A program made the translations under genes and the position numbers. From NCBI GenBank assembly GCA_944350405.1, contig CALVPC010000004.1, positions 1 through 22,244 on the forward strand: DNA of 22,244 bases, given 5' to 3'. Positions 7,420 to 16,417 of this stretch are shown piece by piece; the first letter of the stretch is position 1; each line of letters begins with the position of its first letter. The notes beneath the pieces are model-generated. The model was not told where the DNA came from. It saw only the letters and a program-made list of their open reading frames with translations, and did no database searches. The stretch comes from an uncultured Bacilli bacterium. GTDB taxonomy: Bacteria; Bacillota_I; Bacilli_A; RF39; UBA660.

Positions 7420-8568
7420 ATGAATAAGGAAAATTTACTTGGGGAGGGGAGGTCATTTTATAAGTTATTAAATAAAGATATAAGAGAATTAAACGGAATA
7501 GTTATATCTTTATTTAGTCTATTATTTTTGGTAGGAGTAGGATTTGTATCATATAAAATAAGTAATTCATATGCTTTATTTGGAGATAGTATAACTGGCT
7601 CTAATACTATTGGAGTGGAAGCTAGTTTACCATCTGCAGCAGACACTATAATAGCAAAAGTAGGAACGGATGGTCTTGAAGAAATTTCACATATTGGAGA
7701 TAACACATTACAATCACCATACGATCAAGATACTATAGAATATAGATATAGAGGAGCAAATCCCAGCAACTATGTAAGTTTTAATGATGAATTATGGAGG
7801 ATAATAGGAGTATTTCCAACAGATGATGGAACTGGCAATATAGAAAATAGAATAAAAATAATAAGAAATGATGCTATTGGAACTTATGCTTGGGACAATG
7901 AAATGTTAGCAACTAATAATTTTAATAATAATATTAATATAACAGTTGATGATTTAGTTAATAATCCAAAACAAACAATTCAAAATAGTCATCTAGCTAT
8001 TTTGCCTCCATGTGGAGGAGGTGGTGATAATAATTGGAATACATCGACCTTACAATCATATTTAAATAATGACTATTATAATAGTTTAACAATAGAATCG
8101 CAAAATATGATTGGAAATACTAAATATTATCTTGGAGGATATAATGATGTTAATATAACAAAAGAAGAAATCTATAGTTATGAAAGAAAAATAAGTGGTG
8201 AGGATTATTATTTAAATAATAATCCTAGTAACATAGTAAGTAAAATTGCTATACTATATACTAGTGATTATGGATATGCAGCCAGCGATGTATGTACACA
8301 AGTTATATATGATTATGATAATTCAGAATGCATAAATAATAATTGGTTTAGTTCTGAAATGGTTAATCAATCAGTATGGACACTTACTCCATATAGTGAT
8401 GCATCTTCTTTTGTTTATAATATTGATAGTTCTGGTTCTGTATACACATATCATTCTGAGATGTGTATTGAATATAACGCTTCAATATACCCTGTATTAA
8501 GCTTAAAATCCACGATACAAATAAAATCCGGATCTGGAACAGAAACCAGCCCATATATATTAGGATAA
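7420..8568 (+). CDS. Membrane-anchored or secreted protein with TasA/CalY-like leader
   Basis: A 382-residue protein of unknown function. The start is ATG 7420, preceded by AAAGGAAG (7405-7412); an in-frame TTG at 7360 overlaps the promoter and is unlikely. A hydrophobic segment at about residues 26-46 is followed by SYALFGDSITGSNTIG, much like the SYAMF leader of the CalY-like protein at 15660. The remainder looks extracellular: rich in Asn, Tyr and Ser, with several cysteines (in LPPCGGGG, DVCTQ, SECIN, EMCIE). Recognisable elements are an ELWRIIGVF strand, NTSTLQSYLNNDYY, SVWTLTPYSDASSF and a closing YPVLSLKST plus a short GSGT tail. I associate this pattern with large surface-protein families of uncultured gut Firmicutes (DUF6273-like), but the assignment is tentative. 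A G-rich run (7441-7452) just after the start is unusual for this AT-rich genome. Confidence 0.7.
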   Translation: MNKENLLGEGRSFYKLLNKDIRELNGIVISLFSLLFLVGVGFVSYKISNSYALFGDSITGSNTIGVEASLPSAADTIIAKVGTDGLEEISHIGDNTLQSPYDQDTIEYRYRGANPSNYVSFNDELWRIIGVFPTDDGTGNIENRIKIIRNDAIGTYAWDNEMLATNNFNNNINITVDDLVNNPKQTIQNSHLAILPPCGGGGDNNWNTSTLQSYLNNDYYNSLTIESQNMIGNTKYYLGGYNDVNITKEEIYSYERKISGEDYYLNNNPSNIVSKIAILYTSDYGYAASDVCTQVIYDYDNSECINNNWFSSEMVNQSVWTLTPYSDASSFVYNIDSSGSVYTYHSEMCIEYNASIYPVLSLKSTIQIKSGSGTETSPYILG

Positions 8569-8595
8569 ATTAATAACAATTAAACAACAAATACT

Positions 8596-8625
8596 AAAAA
8601 CTTTAGTCAATAAAAGCTTTTTTAA
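8596..8625 (+). terminator. Possible weak terminator
   Basis: AAAAACTTT and AAAGCTTTTTT can pair imperfectly, with a bulge, around a short loop, followed by a T run. The stem is weak and AT-rich. Confidence 0.3.
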
Positions 8626-8653
8626 ACATAAAATTTAATGGGTGATTATTATT

Positions 8654-9604
8654 TTGAAAAATTTAAATTATAAATTAATAAATATTTTCTTAATAATAGT
8701 CTCTATTTTTTTCCTTTCACAAAGTATACATCTATATCAGGATATATTAATCACAATTTTAAATATAATAATACCAATAATACTAGCTTTTTTCATAAGT
8801 TATTCTTTATATCCCTGTGTTAGATTTTTTAATTTAAAACTATCATATAACTTATCTGCTTTTATAGTTATTCTATTAGGAGTTATAACTTTCTTTTTAA
8901 TAATATTTATATCAATACCAATACTTAGTAAAGAAATACCTCTAATAGCAAAAGACATATCTTATTTTATATCTCAAATATCTTTTATAAATAGTGATAT
9001 GTATGCTTATTTTAAATCACTCTTAACAATAGATAATAGCATGTCTATAGCTATAAAAAGTGCCGGCATCGTAACAGATATAATAATAGTAATAGTACTT
9101 ACTATATATTTTTTGTTTAATATGGAAGAAATAAAAAAATATTTAAAAAAACACAAACTTTTAAAACAAATAGATAAAGACCTATTTAACTATTACAAAG
9201 GATTTTATTTAATAATTTTAGTAGAAATATTAGAATATTTAATAATATATTTTCTAATAGGACATCCATACTTTCTATTAATAGCAATACTATCTGGAGT
9301 AACTACAATGATTCCTTTTATAGGAGCTTTATTTACTAATTTATTAGCCCTAATAACAGCTTTTAGTATTAGCCCTAAATTATTTATATTAAGTGCTATT
9401 GTAATGATCTTAGTTCCAATATTTAATAATTATGTAATAGAACCAAAAATTTATAATAAAACATTAAAAATATCTTTAATAAGTGTCATAATCTCTTGTT
9501 TTGCCTTTGGAGCATTATTTGGATTACTAGGTATTATTTTTGCAATACCTTTATATATAATAATTAAGAATTTAGTTATATTTTTCTTTCCAAGACTTAA
9601 ATAA
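8654..9604 (+). CDS. AI-2E family permease
   Basis: A 316-residue integral membrane protein of the AI-2E transporter family (PF01594). That family includes TqsA/YdgG-like exporters and Na+(Li+)/H+ antiporters; the substrate cannot be told from sequence. Hydrophobic segments occur at the N-terminus (two pairs), mid-protein around VLTIYFLFNMEEIKKYLKK, and a C-terminal cluster. The family motif region GHPYFLLIAILSGVTTMIPFIGA is clear, as is the late PIFNNYVIEPKIYNKTLKIS. I chose TTG 8654 because GGTGATT (8641-8647) sits at proper distance from it; the GTG at 8642 lies inside that ribosome binding site. No partner gene is evident. The next gene's promoter overlaps its 3' end. Confidence 0.85.
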   Translation: MKNLNYKLINIFLIIVSIFFLSQSIHLYQDILITILNIIIPIILAFFISYSLYPCVRFFNLKLSYNLSAFIVILLGVITFFLIIFISIPILSKEIPLIAKDISYFISQISFINSDMYAYFKSLLTIDNSMSIAIKSAGIVTDIIIVIVLTIYFLFNMEEIKKYLKKHKLLKQIDKDLFNYYKGFYLIILVEILEYLIIYFLIGHPYFLLIAILSGVTTMIPFIGALFTNLLALITAFSISPKLFILSAIVMILVPIFNNYVIEPKIYNKTLKISLISVIISCFAFGALFGLLGIIFAIPLYIIIKNLVIFFFPRLK

Positions 9605-9616
9605 ATATGGTATCAT
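9587..9616 (+). promoter_or_regulatory. Candidate promoter of the 9634-polC pair
   Basis: TTTCCA (9587-9592), an 18-base spacer ending in TGG, then TATCAT (9611-9616): five of six -10 positions with an extended TGn. It overlaps the end of the AI-2E gene and would give a leader of about 10 bases. Confidence 0.45.
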
Positions 9617-9633
9617 ATTTATAGGTGGTAGTT

Positions 9634-10479
9634 ATGAATTTAGATATAATAGTAAACAAATATTTACTTATGTGGCATCTTCTTTATCAATCATCTGTAT
9701 CAGATGACATTCATAAAGAAAAACAAAAACTTTGGAAAAATCATAAAAAAGAATACTCTCTAATTCATAAAGAAAAAAGTGAAATTTTAAAAGACTTAGA
9801 TAATTATATCCCTAATGATGACTTAATCTATAATTTATTAGAAAATAGTCCATTTTATAAAAAAATAAAAATAGAAACAAACAGATATAGGTTAAATATT
9901 CTAGAAATATGGGATAAAAACAGAAAAAAATATACTAAAGAATTAAATAATATCTTAAAATTTGATTTAAAAAATGAATATACAATATGTGTAGTACACC
10001 CAAATCTTGATGTAATAGAAACAGAATTTACAACTAATATCATAACTATAGGTAAAAAAATAATAACTAGAGACAAAGACAATTTTTTAACTTATTTAAT
10101 TTATAAAATAATGAAAAATGAAATGAATAAATTAAAAACAGATGAAAGAGATATAGTAGATGCAGTAGTAGAACTTGCTATTACTAATGAATTATATACA
10201 AGAGTAAGTAAAGAATCTAAATATAAAATAGGTAAAAAAGAACTTAGAGATTTAAAAGAAAAAATATATCCATATTGGTTAATGTATCTAGGAATAGAAC
10301 TAGAAGATTTTGATAAATATATGATTCGTGATAATATCTTTTTTGATAAAAATAAATATAAATACCAAAAAATACTTAGAACAATAGACATTTATTCATT
10401 TATTGCATTTCTAATAAAAAATAGAAGAATAATAATTAAAACCAAACTAGTACCAGTAGAAAATATAGAGATGTTATAA
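9634..10479 (+). CDS. Hypothetical protein upstream of polC
   Basis: I do not recognise this 281-residue, lysine-rich protein. AGGTGG (9623-9628) fits ATG 9634 rather than the in-frame GTG at 9625. It has no clear membrane segment or signal peptide. The N-terminal half is charged and helical (HKEKQKLWKNHKKEY). The middle holds a strand-rich piece (YTICVVHPNLDVIE, then NIITIGKKII), followed by LIYKIMKNEMNKL and DAVVELAITNELYTRV. The order strand, helix, then an acidic ELxxxNELYTR helix recalls the layout of small zinc metallopeptidases, but there is no HExxH, so any such link would be to an inactive homologue and is speculative. It ends 9 bases before polC, with the polC ribosome binding site right after its stop, so the two are almost certainly co-transcribed. 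Confidence 0.75.
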   Translation: MNLDIIVNKYLLMWHLLYQSSVSDDIHKEKQKLWKNHKKEYSLIHKEKSEILKDLDNYIPNDDLIYNLLENSPFYKKIKIETNRYRLNILEIWDKNRKKYTKELNNILKFDLKNEYTICVVHPNLDVIETEFTTNIITIGKKIITRDKDNFLTYLIYKIMKNEMNKLKTDERDIVDAVVELAITNELYTRVSKESKYKIGKKELRDLKEKIYPYWLMYLGIELEDFDKYMIRDNIFFDKNKYKYQKILRTIDIYSFIAFLIKNRRIIIKTKLVPVENIEML

Positions 10480-10488
10480 GGAGGCATT

Positions 10489-13400
10489 ATGGAAAAAAGA
10501 ATACAGCAGCTACTTACAAAAATAAACTATCCACAAGAATATTTTTCTTTTTTTGATAATGCTTCTTTTTCCAAAATCGTTGTCCATGAAGAAGAAAAAA
10601 AGTGGGATATCTATATAACAAATCCCACTAATTTTAAGTATGAAGCTTTAGAACAATTTAAAAAACATCTAACAGAATATGTTCATAAAAAATATATTTA
10701 TAATATTATAATAAAGACAGAAAAAGAAGATTTGTCTTTATTTAATGACTATTTTACACATATACTAATTTTAATAAATAATAATAATTTATATTATAAT
10801 ATGTTCTGTGATAGATTAGTAAGAATAGAAGATGATTTTTTTATTGAAGTATATAATAAAGCTGAAGAAATAACAATTAATAAAAAACTTGAATGTATTA
10901 ATAATTACTTTAAAAAGTTTGGCTTTAAAACCACTATTAAAGTAAAACTAGATTTAGAAAAAGGAAGCTTAATAAAAGAAGAAATAAATAAAGATATGAA
11001 AGTAGATAATATAAAATTTAAAGAAGTACTAAAAGAAGAACCACTTACCCAAACAAAAAGGTCTTATGAACCAAAACAAATTAAAAAAAGTAATAATTTA
11101 TTTGGCAAAGTAAATGGTACAATTACTGCTCTTAATGATATTAATTACGAGATAGATAATATAGTAGTAGAAGTACAAGTATTTGGAATTATGCCTGCAA
11201 CTAAAAAAGGATTTTATGGGTTTACTTTAAAAGTAACTGATTATACAACTAGTATGTATGTTAGAATATTTGCCAGAAGCGAAGAAGAGTATGAAAACTA
11301 TTTAAATGAATTTAAAGAAAATACTTGGATTAAAGTCGCAGGATATGTAAGAAATAATACTTTTTATAATGATTTTGTAATCAATGCTAGAACCATAGAA
11401 AAAATAGAAAAAGAAGAAGAAGTAGTAATGGATACAGAAGAAGAAAAAAGAGTAGAACTTCATGCCCATACTATGATGAGTCAAATGGATGGAGTAATGC
11501 CAGTAAAAGATCTTATAAAAAGAGCTATAAAATGGGGACATAAAGCTATTGCTATTACAGATCATAATGGAATACAAACCTTTCCAGAAGCATGTAAATT
11601 TAAAAAAGATATTAAAATATTATTTGGTTTAGAATTATCTATGATTGATGATGATATTGATTTAGTAATAAGACCAGACGATTCAGATTTAATGGATAAT
11701 ACTTATGTAGTATTTGACTTTGAAACAACTGGATTTAATGCTGGGGGAGGAGATTCAATTATAGAAGTCGGAGCAGTAAAACTAAAAAATGGAGAAATAA
11801 TAGATTCATTTGATAGATTAATAAACCCAGGTAAAAAATTAGAAGAACACATCACTAAACTAACTCATATTACTGATGACATGTTAAAAGACTGTCCAAA
11901 TGAAGAAGAAATAATAAAAGAGTTTATAAAGTGGACAGGATCTTTACCAATGGTTGCCCATAATGCCAAATTTGATTCATCATTTCTAAAAATGGCTTAT
12001 CAAAAGTATAATTTAGGAGAATATACTAACCCTCTTATAGATACATTACAACTTTCTAGAGCAATAGATCCAGAATATTCAAGGCACTCACTATCAGCAC
12101 TTGTAAAAAGATATGGAATAGAATTTGATGAAGAAGGGCATCACAGAGCAGATTATGATGCAGATGCAACAGCCAAAATATTTCATCAAATGTTATTAAA
12201 ATTAAAAACTAAAAAAATTGAAAAAATGAAAGATATAGATCTTTTAGTAAGTAAAGATGATATATATAAATTTGGAGAACTATATCATATAAACATATTA
12301 GTAAAAAATAAAATAGGACTTAAAAATTTATTTAAAATACTAAGTTATGCTAGTACAAAATATTTATACAAAACACCAAGAATTTTAAGAAGCGAAATAG
12401 AAAAATATAGAGAAGGACTTCTTATCAGTAGTGGTTGTGCTAATGGAGAAATATTTAGATTAGCTCGAAGTAAAAGCGAAGAAGAAATAAGTAATCTTTT
12501 AAATTTCTATGATTATGTTGAAGTACAGCCCCCAGAAGTATATAGCTATTTAATCGATTTAAATGACTTTAATTCTGATGAAGATATAAAAGACAATATA
12601 AGAAAAATAATAAAAGTAGCTAATACTAAAAATAAATTAGTCGTAGCAACCTCTGATGCTCATCATTTAGATAGAAAAGATAAAATATATCGTGAATTTA
12701 TTATAAATCAAAAAGTACCTGGTGGAGGAAGACATCCACTTAATAGAAAAGAAATTAAAAAAATACCATCAATGCATTTAAGAACAACCAAAGAAATGTT
12801 AGAAGATTTCTCATTTCTAGGAGAAGAAGAATCTAAAAAAATAGTAATAACAAATACTAATAAAATAGCAGATCTAATTGAAGACTTTGAAGTTATTCCT
12901 GATACTAAAGGAATACCATTTTCTCCAAAATTTAAAGATAGTGACAAAACAATTAGAGATATTTGTTATAAAAAAGCAACATCTATTTATGGAAATCCTT
13001 TACCAGAAAATATTAAAACAAGATTAGATGATGAACTTAATGGTATCATAAATGGAGGCTTTGATTCAATTTATTTAATCGCTCAAAAATTAGTAGAAAA
13101 AAGTAATGGTGATGGCTATGTAGTAGGATCACGTGGTTCAGTAGGATCAAGTTTTGTAGCAACAATGCTAGGAATAACTGAAGTAAATCCACTTCCAGCA
13201 CACTATGTTTGTCCAAATTGCAAAAAAAGTATTTTTGAAGAAAATGGTAAAGCATTTGGAAAAGACTATCCAAGTGGTTACGATCTTCCAGATAGAAAGT
13301 GCGAGTGTGGTACCATGTTTAGAAAAGATGGTCAAGATATGCCATTTGCTACATTCTTAGGATTTAATGCTGATAAAGTACCAGATATTGATCTTAATTT

Positions 13401-14841
13401 CTCCGGGGATTATCAAGCTAAAGCCCATGAATATACAAAAGTATTATTCGGGGAAGACCATGTTTTTAGAGCAGGAACAATTGGAACAGTCGCTGATAAA
13501 ACAGCTTTTGGATTTGTTAAAGGATACTATGAAGATAGAGGAATTGATGGTATAAGACCACTTGAAATAGAAAGACTAGCAAGAGGGGTAACCGGAGTAA
13601 AAAGAACTACAGGACAACATCCTGGAGGAATAGTTGTAGTACCAGATTACAAAGAAATATTTGACTTTACACCATATCAGTATCCTGCGGATGATGTTAC
13701 ATCTGAATGGGCTACAACTCATTTTAACTATCATGATATAGAAGACTGCTTATTAAAATTAGATATACTAGGTCACGATAATCCTACAATATTTAAAATG
13801 TTACATGATTTAACTGGAATAGATCCAGATACTGTACCAATGGATGATAAAGAAGTAATGAGCCTATTTACTTCAACAAAAGCACTTAATGTAACTCCAG
13901 AACAAATAGAATGTGAAGTAGGGTGTCTAGGCCTTCCAGAATTTACTAGATTTGTAATAGGAATAGTTTTAGAAACAAAACCCACAACATTTGCAGAACT
14001 AGTAAAAATATCTGGACTTTCTCATGGAACAGATGTATGGAATGGTAATGCTCAAGATCTAGTTAGAAATAATGTCTGTCCATTTAAAGAAACAATAGGA
14101 TGTCGTGATGATATAATGGTATATCTGAAAAATAATGGCATAGAAGCTTTAGATGCTTTTAAAATAATGGAACTAGTAAGAAAAGGAAAACAAAAGAAAG
14201 AAAAAGAAAAATGGGATGGCTATAAAAAATTACTAAAAGAAAAAAATATCCCAGATTGGTATATAGAATCCTGTGATAAAATAAAATACATGTTCCCAAA
14301 AGCTCATGCAACAGCTTATATATCGGCAGCATGGAGAATAGCATGGTATAAAATAAATAGACCAATAGAATACTATGCAACATTCTTTTCAATAAAATGC
14401 TTTTCCTTCGATTTAGAAGCAATGGAAATGGGATATGACAAAATAAAAGAAAGACTAGATGAACTAAATCTTAAAAAATTTGGATTATCAGTAAAAGAAC
14501 AAGATTTAATAGGAACTCTAGAAGTGGCCTTAGAAATGACTGCTAGAGGATATAAATTTGGTAGTGTAGACCTAAATAAAAGCCATTCTAAAAACTTTAC
14601 AATAGATGAAGATAGAAAAACATTAATACCACCATTTAGAGCTATAGATGGATTAGGAGACACAGTAGCAAATAATATAATAGAAGAAAGAGAAAATAAA
14701 AGTTTCTTAAGCATAGAAGATTTCCAAAAAAGATGTAAAGTATCAGTAACTCTAATAGAAAAAATGAAATACATGGGCATACTAAAAGACTTACCTGAAT
14801 CTAGTCAAATATCATTATTTGATCTATTAGAAACAGTATAA
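10489..14841 (+). CDS. polC: DNA polymerase III alpha subunit, PolC type
   Basis: The main replicative polymerase of low-GC Gram-positive bacteria, with its own 3'-5' proofreading exonuclease. In order: N-terminal domain; an OB-fold (about residues 205-310); PHP domain with ELHAHTMMSQMDG (His325, His327) and ITDHNG; DEDDh exonuclease inserted in the PHP domain, with FDFETTG (Asp410, Glu412), AHNAKFD and HRADYDADA; the rest of PHP with SDAHH; polymerase core with GSRGSVGSSFVATM, four zinc-binding cysteines (908, 911, 938, 940), PDIDLNFSGD (Asp966, Asp968) and LDILGHDNPT (Asp1092); then the fingers and C-terminal regions. The 1450 residues are the usual size and all catalytic residues are present. 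AAGGAGG lies upstream of ATG 10489. Confidence 0.98.
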   Translation: MEKRIQQLLTKINYPQEYFSFFDNASFSKIVVHEEEKKWDIYITNPTNFKYEALEQFKKHLTEYVHKKYIYNIIIKTEKEDLSLFNDYFTHILILINNNNLYYNMFCDRLVRIEDDFFIEVYNKAEEITINKKLECINNYFKKFGFKTTIKVKLDLEKGSLIKEEINKDMKVDNIKFKEVLKEEPLTQTKRSYEPKQIKKSNNLFGKVNGTITALNDINYEIDNIVVEVQVFGIMPATKKGFYGFTLKVTDYTTSMYVRIFARSEEEYENYLNEFKENTWIKVAGYVRNNTFYNDFVINARTIEKIEKEEEVVMDTEEEKRVELHAHTMMSQMDGVMPVKDLIKRAIKWGHKAIAITDHNGIQTFPEACKFKKDIKILFGLELSMIDDDIDLVIRPDDSDLMDNTYVVFDFETTGFNAGGGDSIIEVGAVKLKNGEIIDSFDRLINPGKKLEEHITKLTHITDDMLKDCPNEEEIIKEFIKWTGSLPMVAHNAKFDSSFLKMAYQKYNLGEYTNPLIDTLQLSRAIDPEYSRHSLSALVKRYGIEFDEEGHHRADYDADATAKIFHQMLLKLKTKKIEKMKDIDLLVSKDDIYKFGELYHINILVKNKIGLKNLFKILSYASTKYLYKTPRILRSEIEKYREGLLISSGCANGEIFRLARSKSEEEISNLLNFYDYVEVQPPEVYSYLIDLNDFNSDEDIKDNIRKIIKVANTKNKLVVATSDAHHLDRKDKIYREFIINQKVPGGGRHPLNRKEIKKIPSMHLRTTKEMLEDFSFLGEEESKKIVITNTNKIADLIEDFEVIPDTKGIPFSPKFKDSDKTIRDICYKKATSIYGNPLPENIKTRLDDELNGIINGGFDSIYLIAQKLVEKSNGDGYVVGSRGSVGSSFVATMLGITEVNPLPAHYVCPNCKKSIFEENGKAFGKDYPSGYDLPDRKCECGTMFRKDGQDMPFATFLGFNADKVPDIDLNFSGDYQAKAHEYTKVLFGEDHVFRAGTIGTVADKTAFGFVKGYYEDRGIDGIRPLEIERLARGVTGVKRTTGQHPGGIVVVPDYKEIFDFTPYQYPADDVTSEWATTHFNYHDIEDCLLKLDILGHDNPTIFKMLHDLTGIDPDTVPMDDKEVMSLFTSTKALNVTPEQIECEVGCLGLPEFTRFVIGIVLETKPTTFAELVKISGLSHGTDVWNGNAQDLVRNNVCPFKETIGCRDDIMVYLKNNGIEALDAFKIMELVRKGKQKKEKEKWDGYKKLLKEKNIPDWYIESCDKIKYMFPKAHATAYISAAWRIAWYKINRPIEYYATFFSIKCFSFDLEAMEMGYDKIKERLDELNLKKFGLSVKEQDLIGTLEVALEMTARGYKFGSVDLNKSHSKNFTIDEDRKTLIPPFRAIDGLGDTVANNIIEERENKSFLSIEDFQKRCKVSVTLIEKMKYMGILKDLPESSQISLFDLLETV

Positions 14842-14848
14842 TAAAACA

Positions 14849-14872
14849 ATCTGCAGGAATTATCCTGCAGAT
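14849..14872 (+). terminator. Rho-independent terminator of polC
   Basis: A perfect 10-base-pair stem (14849-14858 with 14863-14872) including the relatively GC-rich CTGCAGGA, with a 4-base loop, then ATTTAT. The T tail is modest but the stem is strong for this genome. It begins 7 bases after the polC stop. Confidence 0.75.
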
Positions 14873-14904
14873 ATTTATCTATAATTTTACTTTCTATTAT
14901 ATAC

Positions 14905-14965
14905 TTGACAATTTTTATTAAAAATTATGAAAACATTTTACATTTAAATAATTTTGTGTTAAATT
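14905..14965 (+). promoter_or_regulatory. Promoter region of the two TasA/CalY-like genes
   Basis: Two candidates. First, a perfect -35 TTGACA (14905-14910) with only a poor -10 (TATGAA near 14926). Second, TTTACA (14937-14942), a 17-base spacer ending in TGT, and TAAATT (14960-14965). I cannot decide between them. The second leaves a leader of about 15 bases with AGGAGG. Confidence 0.4.
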
Positions 14966-14986
14966 TATAGTATAGGAGGTAATACA

Positions 14987-15637
14987 ATGTTTGAGGAAAT
15001 CGAGCCAAAGAAAAAGAAAAGTATTTTATTACCTATACTTAGTATTTTTGTTTTAATTGCTGCAATTTCTAGCGTAGCAGTAGCAGTATGGAATTGGACT
15101 TATACTAGTTCTAATGCTAATAGTATAACAACAGGAAATATTTCAATGAGCCTATTAGAATCAACAGATGTTATTAATATAACAAATGCTGTACCAATGA
15201 CAGATGAAGAAGGTAAAGCTTTAGGAGCTGGAGGAAAATTTGATTTTGCTGTTACTACTAGTACAACTGGAGCACCAGGTAATATGGTATATAGTATATC
15301 AATAACTAAACTTGCTGCTTCTACTGGATATACTGTTTTACCAGATAATAATGTAAAAGTTTATTTAACTACATTTGATGGTTCTGACGAAACAGTAGTT
15401 ATGTCCCCAACACTAGTTAGTAATATAATTACAAGCGGAGATACTGGTACTTTAACATTTGATTCTGGAAAAGAAAGTTATTTGACACATAATCATACTA
15501 GTGCAGGAGTAAACCACACTACTAAATATAGACTTAGAATGTGGGTTGATGAAAATGTTGATGCATCTAGTTGGAATGAAAATACTAAATACGAATATAG
15601 ATTAAAAATAAATGTAAGTGGAAGTTTAACTGCTTAA
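14987..15637 (+). CDS. TasA/CalY-like secreted protein with SipW-type signal
   Basis: A 216-residue exported protein. A short charged start (EEIEPKKKK) is followed by one hydrophobic segment (about residues 12-35), ending AVAVWNWTYT. Then comes the pattern NSITTGNISMS and NAVPMTDEEG typical of the TasA/CalY (camelysin) group, whose signal is removed by the SipW-type peptidase and some of which form biofilm fibres. The mature part is beta-rich and low in cysteine (none seen), closing with RLRMWVDENVD and a final strand YEYRLKINVSG. GGAGG precedes ATG 14987. The next gene is a divergent homologue: both share N-x-I-x-T-G-x-[IV]-x-M-S, PM-[ST]-D-x-EG, WVD and the last strand. No SipW gene lies in this window. 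Fibre formation is inferred only from family membership. Confidence 0.75.
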   Translation: MFEEIEPKKKKSILLPILSIFVLIAAISSVAVAVWNWTYTSSNANSITTGNISMSLLESTDVINITNAVPMTDEEGKALGAGGKFDFAVTTSTTGAPGNMVYSISITKLAASTGYTVLPDNNVKVYLTTFDGSDETVVMSPTLVSNIITSGDTGTLTFDSGKESYLTHNHTSAGVNHTTKYRLRMWVDENVDASSWNENTKYEYRLKINVSGSLTA

Positions 15638-15659
15638 ACACTAGGGAAGGATGAGTAAA

Positions 15660-16379
15660 ATGGATAATAAAAAAGTCTTAATTATTTCAGTAATTTCAGT
15701 TATAGCATTAGTAATTGCTATTGTGGGAACATCATATGCAATGTTTACCGCTAATTTAACAGGAACAAAGGAAAACGTAATTAATACGGGTTATGTAAAA
15801 ATGAGTTGTGCAGAAACAACATTCAACGTGCAAAACTCCAGTCCAATGAGTGATTCTGAAGGAATTGCTAGTACTGATAATGCTGCGACATGTACACTTA
15901 CTACAGAAATGAAGGGTACTATGAGAATAGGTTATGATGTTGCACTGTATGAAGTTGATGCTCTTACACCAAGTGATAGTATTGGAATAAGCAATGTAAA
16001 AGCTCAAATATATAAAAGTGTTGATAGTGGACCTGCTACTTACTTAGGAGGAAGTTCAGCAAGCTCTGGAGTTTTAATAAATACTCTAACTTCAAGTAGT
16101 GGTACATATGATTCAAGTATTACATCATATAATATTGATTCAGCAATAGTTGAAGGTAGCCAAACAGTAGTGTATACCATAAAAAATTGGGTAGATAGTA
16201 CAGCTAGTTCAGGTACTAATAGTTCAAGTAATCCTGGAACATGTAGTGATAGTACATATACAGATGAATCTACATGTGAAGCAGCCGGAGAAATTTGGGG
16301 ATCAAGTCAAACAGAATCTCAAGAAGGTGGAAGCTTTAGTTTTAAACTAAAAATAGGAGCAACACAAGTTTTATCATAA
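15660..16379 (+). CDS. TasA/CalY-like secreted protein with two-cysteine insertion
   Basis: A 239-residue exported protein, homologous to its upstream neighbour. The start is ATG 15660: GGGAAGG (15644-15650) is 9 bases away, whereas the ATG at 15651 abuts it. A hydrophobic N-terminus (residues 6-24) leads to TSYAMFTANLTG, then NVINTGYVKMSC and NSSPMSDSEG, the TasA/CalY-like leader pattern. The body is rich in Ser and Thr. Compared with the neighbour, an extra segment of roughly 35 residues interrupts the end, between the shared WVD and the last beta strand (FSFKLKIG). It holds GTCSDSTYTDESTCEAAGEIW, with Cys195, Cys206 and Trp213, a compact probable disulfide module. Cys50 and another cysteine in AATCTL could also pair. 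It is co-transcribed with the neighbour (22-base gap). Confidence 0.73.
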   Translation: MDNKKVLIISVISVIALVIAIVGTSYAMFTANLTGTKENVINTGYVKMSCAETTFNVQNSSPMSDSEGIASTDNAATCTLTTEMKGTMRIGYDVALYEVDALTPSDSIGISNVKAQIYKSVDSGPATYLGGSSASSGVLINTLTSSSGTYDSSITSYNIDSAIVEGSQTVVYTIKNWVDSTASSGTNSSSNPGTCSDSTYTDESTCEAAGEIWGSSQTESQEGGSFSFKLKIGATQVLS

Positions 16380-16414
16380 AAAATATCAGATTCAATCGAA
16401 TCTGATATTTTTAT
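16378..16414. terminator. Bidirectional terminator between convergent genes
   Basis: A perfect 13-base-pair stem (16381-16393 with 16398-16410) and a 4-base loop. It is flanked by A residues on the left and T residues on the right, so it can end transcripts from both the CalY-like gene and the convergent ferredoxin gene. Confidence 0.85.
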
Positions 16415-16417
16415 TAA

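Noticed and set aside
14373..14780. Minus-strand ORF of 135 codons within polC
   Set aside because: It is a shadow of polC, which has intact motifs throughout; there is no ribosome binding site and the composition is odd.
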